A stretch of 64,000 nucleotides of DNA from Thermoactinomyces mirandus (GCF_013868055.1 NZ_JACEOL010000025.1:1-64000); one strand, 5' to 3'; counted from the stretch's first letter, positions 41,749-51,513 are shown. The notes: generated by a model from the letters alone, not told the origin. Numbers and translations are program-made.

Positions 41749-42450
41749 TTAATCAAACAATTCTCTTTCTACGCCAAGCAAATGGTTCAGCATGGCTTCT
41801 TCTGCCTTTTTCGGGTTTTTGCCCGCAATTGCTTCAAAAATATTCCTGTGTTCAGCAAGAAGCTGTTCCGGATATCCTTTGGTTTGAAACATTTTTTCGC
41901 GGCTGGCTTTTAATGCTTTTCCCATTGTTTCGGAAATGGACTGCATTATGAATTCCAGAACCGGATTATGGCTGGCTCTGGCGATTTCATAATGAAATTT
42001 CAAATCGGCCTTGTCACCCAGCTCTTCTTTTGCTACGGCCTGTTCCATCTCTTTCAGCGCCTCTTCAATGTTTTTCAGTTTTTCTTTGGACCGTCTTTCA
42101 GCGGCCAAACGGGCGATTCCCGTCTCGATGATTTTGCGGGCTTCCAGGAGAGACAAAATATCCTGTTTGGTAACCGGCTGAATCTGCTCAAATCCAGACA
42201 TGATTTCCTCCGGATCAAAGCGGGTAACAAATGTACCTTCCCCATGGCGAATGGTTACAAGCCCCATCGTTTTAAGGGAACTGACAGCTTCCCGAATCGT
42301 TGACTGGCCCACCCCCAAAAGTTCGCTGAGTTCCCGCAGAGAAGGCAGGCGGTCTCCGGGCTTGTAAGTTCCGTTCATAATCTGTTCCTTCAGGTAATCT
42401 GCTACTTCATCATATGTTTTACGTACCTTGAATTGTGGTATCGCTTTCAT
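41749..42450 (-). CDS. lutR: FadR-subfamily GntR regulator (LutR-like)
   Basis: 233 residues. Winged helix at about 10-75 (YKPGDRLPSLRELSELLGVG with STIREAVSSLKTMG) and a C-terminal FCD domain with DLKFHYEIARASHNPVLEFI containing metal/ligand residues. In Bacillus, LutR represses lutABC and responds to lactate. ATG 42450 follows AAGGGTGAAC. Same strand as lutABC, 105 bp upstream, with a shared motif before both. The symbol is by similarity of context. Confidence 0.8.
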   Translation of the reverse strand: MKAIPQFKVRKTYDEVADYLKEQIMNGTYKPGDRLPSLRELSELLGVGQSTIREAVSSLKTMGLVTIRHGEGTFVTRFDPEEIMSGFEQIQPVTKQDILSLLEARKIIETGIARLAAERRSKEKLKNIEEALKEMEQAVAKEELGDKADLKFHYEIARASHNPVLEFIMQSISETMGKALKASREKMFQTKGYPEQLLAEHRNIFEAIAGKNPKKAEEAMLNHLLGVERELFD

Positions 42451-42478
42451 TTTCGTTCACCCTTCACCTCTTATGATT

Positions 42479-42487
42479 ATCTGATGA
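42479..42487. promoter_or_regulatory. ATCTGATGA motif upstream of lutR
   Basis: Second copy of the motif at 41713-41721, about 30 bp upstream of the lutR start. Suggests autoregulation. Confidence 0.45.
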
Positions 42488-42627
42488 GTACTCTGTAAAA
42501 TCATACTATCTGACTCGTCTATCATTTGTCAATTGGCATTACTCCAAATTATGTTACGGGTGAGGAAAATGAGAACATTCAAATGAATGCTGGATGTCCT
42601 GCCTGGCGTTAAATATAACAAGTAACT

Positions 42628-42664
42628 GGCAATCAAACGTTCCGCTGTGAAATGATTGATTGCC
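42628..42664. promoter_or_regulatory. Inverted repeat, candidate upstream activator site
   Basis: GGCAATCA (42628-42635) and TGATTGCC (42657-42664) lie 40-77 bp upstream of the sigma-54 promoter, a suitable place for an enhancer-binding protein. Confidence 0.5.
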
Positions 42665-42704
42665 ATTATTTATATGGAGAACAGGAAAAACCGGTTATTA
42701 CGTC

Positions 42705-42720
42705 TGGCATTGTTTTTGCA
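42705..42720 (+). promoter_or_regulatory. Sigma-54 (-24/-12) promoter of the methionine gamma-lyase gene
   Basis: TGGCAT-TGTTT-TTGCA matches the consensus TGGCAC-N5-TTGCW with one change, including the invariant GG and GC. The gene start is 39 bp downstream and an AAA+ activator is encoded after it. Confidence 0.85.
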
Positions 42721-42758
42721 AAAATGTCAGATGAAAGCAATGATAAGGGGGAACTGAG

Positions 42759-43955
42759 ATGAAAAAGGTAACAGGCGAGCAGAAATGGGGCTTTTCTACA
42801 CGGGCGATTCACGCGGGGGTGGATTATAAACAGATGAACGGTTCGCTGGCAACGCCGATTTTCCAAACATCGACATTTGTCTTTCCTTCCGCCGAAGAAG
42901 GCAGGGAACGTTTTGCCGGAAACAGTGACGGATACATTTATTCCCGCCTGGGAAACCCGACGGTTCGGGTCCTGGAAGAAAAGATTGCAATGCTTGAAGG
43001 CACGGAGAAGGCTTTGGCCTTTGCTTCCGGAATGGGAGCGGTAGCTTCGGTTTTGCTGGCAATTCTCAGGGCAGGGGATCATGTGGTTTGTTCGAAGGGC
43101 CTTTATGGTTGCACATACAGTCTGTTTCAGTGGCTTCAGGAGCGGTTTGGAATTGAATTTACCCTTTGTAACATGAATGATGAGGAAGAGTTCAGGCGGG
43201 CAATCCGGCCTGAAACCCGGTGTCTCTACCTGGAGACCCCGATCAATCCGACCCTGGAGCTGATTGACCTCAAACAGGCAGTAAATGTCGCCAGAAAGAA
43301 TGATCTGATTGTTATTGTGGACAATACCTTTATGTCTCCTTATCTGCAGCGCCCCATCGAGTGGGGAGCAGATATCGTTGTACACAGCGCGACCAAGTTT
43401 ATCGGAGGGCATGGCGATGTCGTTGCCGGATTGGCGGCGGGTCCGCGCAAATTGCTTGAAACGGTTCAAATGACGACCCTTAAGGATTTGGGCCCTGTTC
43501 TCTCTCCGATGGATGCTTATTTGCTGATTCGCGGTTTGAAAACCCTGGGAGCCAGAATGGACCGCCATTGTTCGAATGCGCTGGAGGTAGCCAGGTTTCT
43601 GGAAGCACATCCAAAGGTGGAGTCTGTCTGTTATCCGGGTTTGCCTTCATTTCCCCAACATGAGCTGGCCAAAAGGCAAATGGAGGGGTTTGGCGGTTTG
43701 ATCAGTTTCGAGGTTGGTGGCGGATATGAGGCGGCCCTGCGGCTGCTGAATCATGTTTCGCTCTGTAAACTGGCAGTGAGCCTGGGCGACGTTGATACCC
43801 TGATTCAGCATCCCGCTTCAATGACACATGCGGTTGTTCCGCCTGAAGCACGCAGGCAGATGGGCATCACAGACGGATTGATTCGCCTGTCGGTGGGAAT
43901 TGAGGATGTCGAAGATATTTTGGCTGATCTGGAGGAAGCGTTGGCATTTGTATAA
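42759..43955 (+). CDS. Methionine gamma-lyase (PLP, Cys/Met metabolism family)
   Basis: 398 residues. Cleaves L-methionine to methanethiol, ammonia and 2-oxobutyrate. SRLGNPTVRVLEEKIAMLEG (PLP phosphate), VDNTFMSPYLQRP, SATKFIGGHGDVVAG with the PLP lysine, and LGDVDTLIQHPASMTHA at the C-terminus define the family. KGLYGCTYSL has a Cys after YG, the diagnostic Cys116-equivalent of methionine gamma-lyase rather than Gly as in cystathionine enzymes. ATG 42759 follows AAGGGGG. Expressed from a sigma-54 promoter, presumably when amino acids serve as carbon or nitrogen source; the following activator gene probably controls it. Confidence 0.87.
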   Translation: MKKVTGEQKWGFSTRAIHAGVDYKQMNGSLATPIFQTSTFVFPSAEEGRERFAGNSDGYIYSRLGNPTVRVLEEKIAMLEGTEKALAFASGMGAVASVLLAILRAGDHVVCSKGLYGCTYSLFQWLQERFGIEFTLCNMNDEEEFRRAIRPETRCLYLETPINPTLELIDLKQAVNVARKNDLIVIVDNTFMSPYLQRPIEWGADIVVHSATKFIGGHGDVVAGLAAGPRKLLETVQMTTLKDLGPVLSPMDAYLLIRGLKTLGARMDRHCSNALEVARFLEAHPKVESVCYPGLPSFPQHELAKRQMEGFGGLISFEVGGGYEAALRLLNHVSLCKLAVSLGDVDTLIQHPASMTHAVVPPEARRQMGITDGLIRLSVGIEDVEDILADLEEALAFV

Positions 43956-43967
43956 GATGGTTTGCAT

Positions 43968-44008
43968 CCCTCCTTCCTGTTCTTTGCTAAGATAAGAACG
44001 AAGGAGGG
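43968..44008 (+). promoter_or_regulatory. Hairpin enclosing the activator's ribosome-binding site
   Basis: CCCTCCTTC (43968) pairs with GAAGGAGGG (44000), extended inward by GTTCTT/AAGAAC. The 3' strand is the Shine-Dalgarno of the activator gene, so read-through mRNA from the lyase gene would mask it. Confidence 0.6.
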
Positions 44009-44015
44009 AAATGAA

Positions 44016-45575
44016 ATGGAAACTATCAGTTTGCGGCTGAAGACGGAAGATCGGGTTGGCATTACGCATGATGTGATCTCTTGCTTGTTGCCGTATCATA
44101 CAGATATTGTACGGATGGAGGTGAAACCGCACTTCATCCATCTGAAAATTGGTTCCATTCCTTCCGGTTTGTTCAAAAAGCTGCTTGCTCAAATGAATGG
44201 GATCGACGGTGTGATGCAGGTGGAGTTGGATTGCTTCCTGCCATCTGAAGTGCGTGAGGGTCAGATGGACACAATTTTGAAAACGGTTTCAGAAGGGATG
44301 ATCCTGCTTGACAGGAACTTGCACATTCAGGCGATGAACCGGGCCGCAGCTGAAATGCTCGGTCTTTCTCCAGAGTCAGTAAAGGGGAAAAGTTTTTCCT
44401 CCATTTGGGAAAGTGGAATTAAATCGTGCCAGGGGTGTCTGGAGACTGGAAAAGAAGTGTTAAATGTTCCCGTTGTTTTATACCGGAAACATAGAACCAT
44501 CCAGCTCATGGCCAGTTATAATCCCGTCCGGACCGGTGAGGAATGGAAACAGTCGGGGCTGGTGGTTGTGATTCGGGACATGAAACAGATTAATCAGCTG
44601 CTTCAGTCGGCAAAACAGAATGGCATGATCCAGTTCAGCGATATCATTCACCGTAGCGAAGCAATGAGAAAGTGTATTGAGGCTGCCAAAAGAGTGGCGG
44701 AAAAGGATGCAACCATCTTTTTATGGGGAGAAAGCGGAACGGGGAAAGAATTGTTTGCGCGTGTCATTCACTTTGCAAGCCGTCGCGCAAACGGACCGTT
44801 TGTTTCGGTAAATTGTGCGGCGATTCCCGATGCATTGCTGGAAAGCGAATTGTTTGGTTATGAGCCGGGTGCATTTACGGGAGCGGGAAAGGGAGGCAAA
44901 AAAGGACTCTTTGAAATGGCCCAGGACGGGACATTGTTTCTGGATGAAATCGGTGAGCTTCCGCTTCACCATCAGGCGAAACTGTTAAGAGTGCTGGAAG
45001 AGCGTTTGCTCAGGCGGGTTGGCGGAAACCGACCGGTTCCCCTTCGACTGCGGATTATTACGGCAACCAACCGGGATTTGAAAGAACTGGTACGTCGTGG
45101 CCAGTTTCGCGAAGACTTGTATTACCGGCTCCATGTGATTCCAATTAATATCCCTCCCTTACGGGAACGGAAAGAGGATATTTCCCTGCTGTCCGTTTAT
45201 TTTATTGAGCGATATTGTACAAAGGCCGGGCGCGCCCCGCTGGTTCTGTCACAGCAGGCACTGGCACGCCTGGAAGCACATGGCTGGCCGGGCAATGTGC
45301 GGGAATTGCAGAATGTTATCGAGCGAAGTGTTTACCTTTGCCCCGACAAAGAGACGGAGCTGAAAGAAATTTACCTGGGCGTGGAGCCGGAACCGGTCCG
45401 GGATCATTCCCGCCTGAGCCTGAAGGAGCACGTCGAACGAGTTGAAAAACAATTGGTGCAGGCGGGGTTGAAAAGGTATAAAAGCGTCCGCAAGACGGCA
45501 CGCCATTTGGGGGTCAGCCATACTGCCATTCTGAACAAGATGAAGAAATACGGGATTTCCAAAGAAAGCTGTTAA
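44016..45575 (+). CDS. Sigma-54-dependent activator with ACT, PAS, AAA+ and Fis domains (TyrR-like)
   Basis: 519 residues. Residues ~1-75: ACT-like amino-acid-sensing domain ([20 protein letters not shown]). ~85-190: PAS domain ([20 protein letters not shown]). ~205-440: AAA+ with Walker [15 protein letters not shown], the sigma-54-contact loop GAFTGA in [20 protein letters not shown], Walker [11 protein letters not shown] and arginine-finger region. ~480-519: Fis-type HTH ([20 protein letters not shown]). Hydrolyses ATP to open sigma-54 promoters. ATG 44016 follows GAAGGAGGG. Its position behind the lyase gene and the upstream -24/-12 promoter makes it the probable activator, sensing methionine or a related amino acid. 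Confidence 0.9.
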   Translation: METISLRLKTEDRVGITHDVISCLLPYHTDIVRMEVKPHFIHLKIGSIPSGLFKKLLAQMNGIDGVMQVELDCFLPSEVREGQMDTILKTVSEGMILLDRNLHIQAMNRAAAEMLGLSPESVKGKSFSSIWESGIKSCQGCLETGKEVLNVPVVLYRKHRTIQLMASYNPVRTGEEWKQSGLVVVIRDMKQINQLLQSAKQNGMIQFSDIIHRSEAMRKCIEAAKRVAEKDATIFLWGESGTGKELFARVIHFASRRANGPFVSVNCAAIPDALLESELFGYEPGAFTGAGKGGKKGLFEMAQDGTLFLDEIGELPLHHQAKLLRVLEERLLRRVGGNRPVPLRLRIITATNRDLKELVRRGQFREDLYYRLHVIPINIPPLRERKEDISLLSVYFIERYCTKAGRAPLVLSQQALARLEAHGWPGNVRELQNVIERSVYLCPDKETELKEIYLGVEPEPVRDHSRLSLKEHVERVEKQLVQAGLKRYKSVRKTARHLGVSHTAILNKMKKYGISKESC

Positions 45576-45697
45576 TGAGTTGCAGGGTAATGGATGATCC
45601 TGATCTTTCATATATTGTTCAATACAGTAAATGAAAAAGCTGATAAAATAAACGTTGTTGCTCCAGATAGTTGAAATATCCGTAAGAAAGGGAAGCG

Positions 45698-46774
45698 ATG
45701 ATGGGAAAGACAATTTTGTTTACAGGCGGCGGAACCGCCGGACATGTGATGGTTAACCTGGCGCTGATTCCCAAATTCCGGGAGGATGGCTGGGAAATCA
45801 TCTATATCGGTTCAGAAAACGGCATTGAAAAAAGCCTGGTTACCGATCTGGAAGGAGTAACCTATTACAGCGTTTCAACTGGAAAGCTGCGCCGCTACTT
45901 TGACTGGAACAACTTCAAGGATCCGTTCAAGGTCCTGAAAGGCATTTTCCAGGCATACCGGCTGATTCGCAAACATAAACCCAATCTGATCTTTTCAAAA
46001 GGAGGCTTTGTTTCTGTTCCCGTTGTTTTGGGAGGATGGCTGAACCGGGTGCCTGTCGTTATTCATGAATCGGATATTACTCCCGGTCTGGCCAATAAAA
46101 TAGCCATTCCTTTTGCCACAAAGGTTTGCACCACGTTTCCGGAAACAACCAGACACTTTGATAAGGAAAAGGCCAAATATGTGGGAGCCATTATCCGGGA
46201 CGAACTGAAAAAAGGGGATGCTGAGCGGGGACGCGCACTATGCGGTTTTAACAGGGAGAAACCGGTGATTCTGATTATGGGCGGAAGCCTGGGATCACGC
46301 ATTCTGAACCAGGTAGTCCGGAAAAATCTGGATTCCCTTTTGGCCCGGTTTCAGGTGGTGCATCTGTGCGGGAAAGGACAGGTTGACGACACTCTGCAGA
46401 AACCCGGTTATTGCCAGTTTGAGTATTTGTCGGAACCGTTGGCTGACGTTCTCAATATGGCGGATTTCGTAGTGTCGCGTGCCGGTTCCAATGCAATTTT
46501 TGAATTTTTATCCCTGAACAAACCGATGCTGTTAATTCCCCTGTCGAAAGCAGCCAGCCGGGGAGACCAGATTCTGAATGCACGCTCCTTTGAAAAAATG
46601 GGTTACGCGCAGGTTCTCATGGAAGAAGATCTGAGCGACGAGACATTCCTTGAACAGATTGACCGATTGCTGGAAAACAAGGACGTTTATCGGGAAAAAA
46701 TGAGCAAAAATTCTCCTGAACAAAGCATGAATGAAGTGATCCAGTTGATTAAACTGACCGCCAGGTCTTATTGA
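45698..46774 (+). CDS. murG: MurG-type N-acetylglucosaminyltransferase
   Basis: 358 residues, GT28 family. MurG adds GlcNAc from UDP-GlcNAc to lipid I to give lipid II on the inner face of the membrane. [20 protein letters not shown] is the N-terminal G-loop, [16 protein letters not shown] and [15 protein letters not shown] are typical, [17 protein letters not shown] is the second G-loop, and [20 protein letters not shown] the UDP-binding region. Full length. It stands alone outside any mur/dcw cluster, so it may be a second copy, as some Bacilli have two. Start ATG 45698 or 45701. Terminator at 46888. Confidence 0.87.
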   Translation: MMGKTILFTGGGTAGHVMVNLALIPKFREDGWEIIYIGSENGIEKSLVTDLEGVTYYSVSTGKLRRYFDWNNFKDPFKVLKGIFQAYRLIRKHKPNLIFSKGGFVSVPVVLGGWLNRVPVVIHESDITPGLANKIAIPFATKVCTTFPETTRHFDKEKAKYVGAIIRDELKKGDAERGRALCGFNREKPVILIMGGSLGSRILNQVVRKNLDSLLARFQVVHLCGKGQVDDTLQKPGYCQFEYLSEPLADVLNMADFVVSRAGSNAIFEFLSLNKPMLLIPLSKAASRGDQILNARSFEKMGYAQVLMEEDLSDETFLEQIDRLLENKDVYREKMSKNSPEQSMNEVIQLIKLTARSY

Positions 46775-46887
46775 TTGGGGAAGGACCGGGCAAACCCGGA
46801 AAAGCCTTCAGTGATAAGTTGACATTTCTTAATATATAAAAGAATCATGGACAAAAAATCTTGAAATATAAACTATGACATTGAAAT

Positions 46888-46921
46888 GAAGCAAGGAGGG
46901 GTTCCCTTGCTTCATTTTTTT
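46888..46921 (+). terminator. Terminator of murG
   Basis: GAAGCAAGG/CCTTGCTTC with a T8 run. Confidence 0.85.
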
Positions 46922-47010
46922 TGCCACGATACTATATGTGTAAAGTAGAAATCTATTTTTATGCACAAAGGAACGGTTTTTTCAGGCCATTTTGTAAAAG
47001 GATGGTAAAC

Positions 47011-48795
47011 ATGTTCGCATTAGTTCCTTTTATGTTTGAAAAGGTAGGAATCATCTTTATTCTTGCTTTTTTGCTTTCACAGATGAAATCATTCCGGCAA
47101 TTGGTTCAAAATGAACATAAAATGAATGAAAAAATCATGCTGATTCTTCTTTTTGGCGTATTCGGGATTATCAGCAACTATACCGGAATCGAAATCTATC
47201 AATATACCATTAATACACATGAATGGAATTCAGAACTCAATCCCGAGTCGGCCCTGGCAAACACAAGGGTTATGGGGGTCGTGATCGGGGGACTCGTCGG
47301 CGGACCTTTGGTCGGATTTGGTGCCGGGATGATTGCAGGAATTCACCGGTTGCTATTGGGCGGGTTTACGGCGTTTTCATGCGCTTTCTCTACGTTCGTG
47401 GCAGGGATTGTATCCGGATATCTGGGCCGCAAACGGATCATGAAGGAGAGAAAGCTTACCCCTTTGTATGCTGTTTTGACAGGGATTACACTGGAAACGA
47501 TCCAAATGCTCATTATTCTGGCTTTGTCCAAGCCATTTGAGCAGTCATGGAATCTTGTCCGGATTATCGGATTTCCGATGATTTTCGTGAATGGGTTTGG
47601 AACACTGCTTTTCATGCTGATCATCAGATCCATCATGAGTGATACCGAACGTACGCGTGCCAACCAGACGAATCTGGCCTACAAAATTGCCGATCAAACC
47701 CTGCCTTTTTTCCGGCAGGGATTAAATGCCAGGTCCTGCAAGGCTGTCTCGGAGATCATGCTGAAACTGACCAGTGCCGACGCAGTGGCGGTCACCAATA
47801 ACTGCAAAGTCCTCGCCCATGTGGGGGCTGCTTCTGACCATCATATTCCCATGAAAAAGCCTGTTACCGGATTGACGAAAAAAGTGCTGAAAACCGGGGA
47901 GATTTCAATTGCTACCTCGAAGGAAGAAATCTTTTGCATGAACAGCCATTGCCCTTTAAAAGCAGCTATCGTTCTCCCTTTGAAAGTTCATGCCAAAACG
48001 GTGGGGACACTGAAAATGTATTATACAAAGGCTGACAAACTGGACAAAGTAGAGGTTCAATTGGCTGAAGGGCTTGCCAATCTGTTTTCTACGCAATTGG
48101 AACTGGCCGAGGCGGAACGGCAGACAAAACTTTTAAAAGACGCGAAAATCAAGGCATTGCAGGCACAGATTCATCCGCATTTTTTATTTAACTGTCTCAA
48201 CACCATATCCGTACTGTGCCGGACCGACCCGGACAAAGCCCGCAAACTGCTTCTAAAACTCAGTTCCTTTTTCCGGGGGAATCTCCAGGGTGCCAGACAG
48301 AAACTGATTTCACTGGGAAAAGAACTGGAGAATGTCAAATCCTATTTATCGTTGGTACAAACCCGCTTTCCGGACAAATACCTCATTTCATTCAAAATCG
48401 AACCCCATCTGGAAAATGTCCTGATCCCCCCATTCCTGTTGCAGCCGATTGTGGAAAACGCGATCAATTATGGTTTTCCCGGGAGTAAATACGGCGGGAA
48501 AATAACCGTTCATGTTTTTTCGAAAAATGGTCAATTGCATATTCATGTTGAGGATGACGGAAAAGGGATTCCTCTGGAGAAGGTCAGAGACCTTGGCAAA
48601 AAAGTGGTAGTTTCGGCAAAAGGGAATGGAACGGCACTTTACAATATCAGTGAGCGTTTAAAAGGAATCTATGGATGCCAGGCCAGCTTGACCATTAAAA
48701 GTGAAGAAAATGTTGGCACACTTGTAGCGATTTCCATTCCTCTCGACAGTAAGGGGGTTTTTGAACATGAAGCTGAAAGCGTATATAGTGGATGA
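47011..48795 (+). CDS. lytS: LytS-type sensor histidine kinase (5TMR_LYT-GAF-HisK)
   Basis: About 594 residues. N-terminal ~200 residues form the six-segment 5TMR_LYT membrane module with NYTGIEIYQY and GGLVGGPLVGFGAGMIAGIH; then a GAF-like domain (~240-365); then the kinase with AQIHPHFLFNCLNTISVLCR (phospho-accepting His) and an HATPase with NAINYGF and DDGKGIP. ATG 47011 sits 8 bp after AAAAGGA. Pairs with the LytTR regulator that overlaps its end by 29 bp. In this context it probably senses pyruvate or a related metabolite, as E. coli BtsS and Bacillus LytS do. Confidence 0.9.
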   Translation: MFALVPFMFEKVGIIFILAFLLSQMKSFRQLVQNEHKMNEKIMLILLFGVFGIISNYTGIEIYQYTINTHEWNSELNPESALANTRVMGVVIGGLVGGPLVGFGAGMIAGIHRLLLGGFTAFSCAFSTFVAGIVSGYLGRKRIMKERKLTPLYAVLTGITLETIQMLIILALSKPFEQSWNLVRIIGFPMIFVNGFGTLLFMLIIRSIMSDTERTRANQTNLAYKIADQTLPFFRQGLNARSCKAVSEIMLKLTSADAVAVTNNCKVLAHVGAASDHHIPMKKPVTGLTKKVLKTGEISIATSKEEIFCMNSHCPLKAAIVLPLKVHAKTVGTLKMYYTKADKLDKVEVQLAEGLANLFSTQLELAEAERQTKLLKDAKIKALQAQIHPHFLFNCLNTISVLCRTDPDKARKLLLKLSSFFRGNLQGARQKLISLGKELENVKSYLSLVQTRFPDKYLISFKIEPHLENVLIPPFLLQPIVENAINYGFPGSKYGGKITVHVFSKNGQLHIHVEDDGKGIPLEKVRDLGKKVVVSAKGNGTALYNISERLKGIYGCQASLTIKSEENVGTLVAISIPLDSKGVFEHEAESVYSG

Positions 48796-49504
48796 TGAAC
48801 CTTTGGCCAGAGAAGAATTGAAATACCTGCTCAATCAGAGCAAACAGGTGGAAGTCGTGGGAGAAAGTGATTTTGCGGATGGTGCTTTAAGGGACATTGC
48901 GAGGCTGAAACCGGATATCGTTTTTTTGGATATTGAACTGGACGAAGAGAACGGGCTGGATCTGGCCAAACAGTTGGAGAAGCTTAATCCGACTCCGGCC
49001 ATTGTTGTTGCCACCGCTTATGATGAGTATGCTTTGCAGGCATTTGACACCAATGCGATTGATTATATCCTGAAGCCGTTTGGCGAAGAACGAATTATGC
49101 ATACCTTGGAAAAATTGAGGAATCTGCAAAAAATCGGAAAAGGTGTTCCAGTTCCTTATTATTTGAAAAATGACCGTAATGGGAAAATCGCTGTTTCAGC
49201 GAATGATAAAATTGTCCTGCTCTCTTTTGACGAAATTCTGTTTTTCGAATCGTTTGAAGGGAAGTGCATTATCAAAACGCTGAAACAGGAATACAAAATT
49301 AACGAAGCCCTGGTAGAAGTGGAAAAAAAGGTGAATCATGCCCAGTTTCTTCGTGTTCACCGCAGTTATATTGTCAATTTGGATCATATCGAAGAAATCC
49401 AGCCATGGTTTAACTCCACATGCAATTTGATCATGAAGGACAGTTCCAGGGTTCCCGTAAGCAGGACCTATATGAAAGAGTTAAAGAGAATTATTGGTTT
49501 TTAA
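48767..49504 (+). CDS. lytT: LytTR-family response regulator
   Basis: 245 residues. Receiver domain (~1-120) with acidic pair VDDEP, phospho-acceptor Asp in DIVFLDIELDE and conserved Lys in DYILKPFGEER; LytTR DNA-binding domain (~140-245) with LFFESFEGKCIIKTL, FLRVHRSYIVNLDHI and VPVSRTYMKELKRII. ATG 48767 follows AAGGGGG. Most likely activates cstA immediately downstream. Confidence 0.92.
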   Translation: MKLKAYIVDDEPLAREELKYLLNQSKQVEVVGESDFADGALRDIARLKPDIVFLDIELDEENGLDLAKQLEKLNPTPAIVVATAYDEYALQAFDTNAIDYILKPFGEERIMHTLEKLRNLQKIGKGVPVPYYLKNDRNGKIAVSANDKIVLLSFDEILFFESFEGKCIIKTLKQEYKINEALVEVEKKVNHAQFLRVHRSYIVNLDHIEEIQPWFNSTCNLIMKDSSRVPVSRTYMKELKRIIGF

Positions 49505-49633
49505 TGTAATTGCAATTCAACCTGCGATTTTTGCTTTTTATCCTCCGTTTCATGTATTTCACCGTGAAAAAATAAAAATCATCCATTTCAACGTTATCAT
49601 TAAGGTGAATCAATGAAGAAGGAGGATTGCAGG
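49505..49633 (+). promoter_or_regulatory. cstA promoter region with possible LytT sites
   Basis: Related elements ATTTCACCGTGAA (near 49555) and ATTTCAACGTTAT (near 49585) are spaced about three helical turns apart upstream of cstA. LytTR regulators bind such imperfect direct repeats. No sequence consensus is forced here. Confidence 0.4.
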
Positions 49634-51439
49634 ATGAATGCGGTTACAATTGTGGTTGGCACACTCTGTATCCTGGCCATTGCCTATCGTTTATATGGCA
49701 CTTTCATGACCGTCAAGGTTTTGAAAATCGATGAATCCAGGCAGACACCGGCCCATAAACTGGAAGACGGGCAAAACTACGTGCCAACGAATAAATGGGT
49801 GGCTTTTGGGCACCATTTTGCAGCCATTGCTGCCGCCGGTCCGTTGGTAGGTCCGATCCTGGCGGCGCAGTTCGGTTATCTGCCGGGCTTGATCTGGCTG
49901 TTGGTGGGTGCTGTTATCGGTGGCGCTGTTCATGATATGGTTGTCCTGTTTGCTTCCATGCGCAGAGATGGAAAATCCCTGTCTGAAGTAGCCAAGGATG
50001 AACTTGGTCCTGTGGCCGGATTTCTTACCGGTTTGGCAATGTTATTTATCATCATTATTACGATGGCAGGGTTATCAATGGTCGTTTTGGGAGCGTTGGA
50101 GAGAAACCCGTGGGGAACATTTGCTGTCGGTATGACCATTCCGATCGCCATGGGTGTCGGTTTATATTATAAAAAGACAGGCAACCTGAAGCTTGCCACA
50201 ACCGTTGGTTTTCTTCTGATTATGTTTTGCGTGGCGATTGGACATTATTTAAATGGTACATGGCTGGGGGAGCTGTTAACTTTTGAAAAAAGCACTCTTG
50301 CCATTATTCTGCCTGTTTATGCCTTTTTTGCCGCAGCATTGCCTGTCTGGCTGCTCCTGGCACCGCGCGATTATCTGAGCACTTTCATGAAAATCGGGGT
50401 GTTTGGCGGGTTGATTGTTGGGGTTTTCTTTGTCAATCCAACTGTTCAATTCCCCGCAATCACCGAATTTGTTCATGGCGGCGGACCTATTGTGGCAGGA
50501 CCGGTCTGGCCGTTTATCTCGATAACGATTGCCTGTGGAGCAATTTCAGGTTTTCACGCATTTATCAGTTCCGGGACAACGCCAAAAATGTTGGATCACT
50601 GGAGAGATATCAAGCCCGTTGCCTTTGGATCGATGCTGGTCGAATGTGTAGTGGGTGTCATGGCTTTGATCGCAGCCATTTCCATGCAGCCGGCCGATTA
50701 TTTTGCCATCAATTCAACGCCTGAGGCGTTTAATAAACTTGGTATGGAAACCGTTTATCTCAATGAGCTGGAGCAGCAGGTTCAACAGGATCTGAATGGA
50801 AGAACAGGCGGAGCCGTTACATTGGCTGCAGGGATGACATATATCTTTACCGAGTTTCCTTTCTTCCAGAAAATCGCGGCATATTTTTACCAGTTTATTA
50901 TTCTCTTTGAGGCGGTCTTCATTTTAACGGCCATTGACGCGGGGACGCGGGTTGCCCGTTATCTGATCCAGGACTTTCTCGGCGACTTTATCAAACCGTT
51001 AAAACGGACAGATTCCATTCCGGCAAACATTATTGCCAGTGCGATTGCCTCCTTCTGCTGGGGATATCTGTTGTTCTCCGGAGATATCAGTTCGATTTGG
51101 GTGCTTTTCGGAGTTTCCAACCAGTTGATGGCTTCGGTAGGCTTGATCATTGGCGCGACAGTTATTCTCAAGATCGCCAACAAACGCAAATACATTCTTA
51201 CCTGCCTGATCCCGCTTGCATACATTTTTGCAACCGTGATGGTTGGCGGTTACTGGATGATTGCCAACGTTTACCTGAATCCGGGAAGCGCCGGATTCAG
51301 CATGGTCAATGGAATCATTTCCATCGTCATGCTGATCCTGGGTGTTGTGATTTTGCTCGCTGCCATTAAGAAATGGAGCGAGCTTTGGAAAATTCCGCAG
51401 GCAGAACTGGTGCAACGGTCGGAAGCGGAAATTGCCTGA
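49634..51439 (+). CDS. cstA: CstA-family pyruvate/peptide transporter
   Basis: 601 residues, integral membrane, about 16-18 hydrophobic segments. Family signatures: WVAFGHHFAAIAAAGPLVGP near residue 50, GAVIGGAVHDMVVLFASMRR, ISGFHAFISSGTTPKMLDHW and EAVFILTAIDAGTRVARYLI. E. coli homologues BtsT and CstA import pyruvate with H+. ATG 49634 is chosen for GGAGG 8 bp upstream; the earlier ATG 49613 overlaps that site. Adjacent LytST suggests regulation by external pyruvate, the BtsSR/BtsT arrangement. Confidence 0.92.
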   Translation: MNAVTIVVGTLCILAIAYRLYGTFMTVKVLKIDESRQTPAHKLEDGQNYVPTNKWVAFGHHFAAIAAAGPLVGPILAAQFGYLPGLIWLLVGAVIGGAVHDMVVLFASMRRDGKSLSEVAKDELGPVAGFLTGLAMLFIIIITMAGLSMVVLGALERNPWGTFAVGMTIPIAMGVGLYYKKTGNLKLATTVGFLLIMFCVAIGHYLNGTWLGELLTFEKSTLAIILPVYAFFAAALPVWLLLAPRDYLSTFMKIGVFGGLIVGVFFVNPTVQFPAITEFVHGGGPIVAGPVWPFISITIACGAISGFHAFISSGTTPKMLDHWRDIKPVAFGSMLVECVVGVMALIAAISMQPADYFAINSTPEAFNKLGMETVYLNELEQQVQQDLNGRTGGAVTLAAGMTYIFTEFPFFQKIAAYFYQFIILFEAVFILTAIDAGTRVARYLIQDFLGDFIKPLKRTDSIPANIIASAIASFCWGYLLFSGDISSIWVLFGVSNQLMASVGLIIGATVILKIANKRKYILTCLIPLAYIFATVMVGGYWMIANVYLNPGSAGFSMVNGIISIVMLILGVVILLAAIKKWSELWKIPQAELVQRSEAEIA

Positions 51440-51448
51440 AATGAAGCC

Positions 51449-51484
51449 CAAGCCCCCATCCACTTCTGAATGGGGGCTTTTTTA
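51449..51484 (+). terminator. Bidirectional terminator between cstA and fruA
   Basis: AAGCCCCCAT/ATGGGGGCTT with T6, between convergent stops at 51439 and 51514. Confidence 0.88.
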
Positions 51485-51513
51485 TCTTCACCTGTTGCAA
51501 TATCTTTTCCCAA

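Noticed and set aside
42666-43610. 314-codon minus-strand frame opposite the methionine gamma-lyase gene
   Set aside because: Antisense shadow; the plus strand encodes a full PLP enzyme and the sigma-54 promoter.
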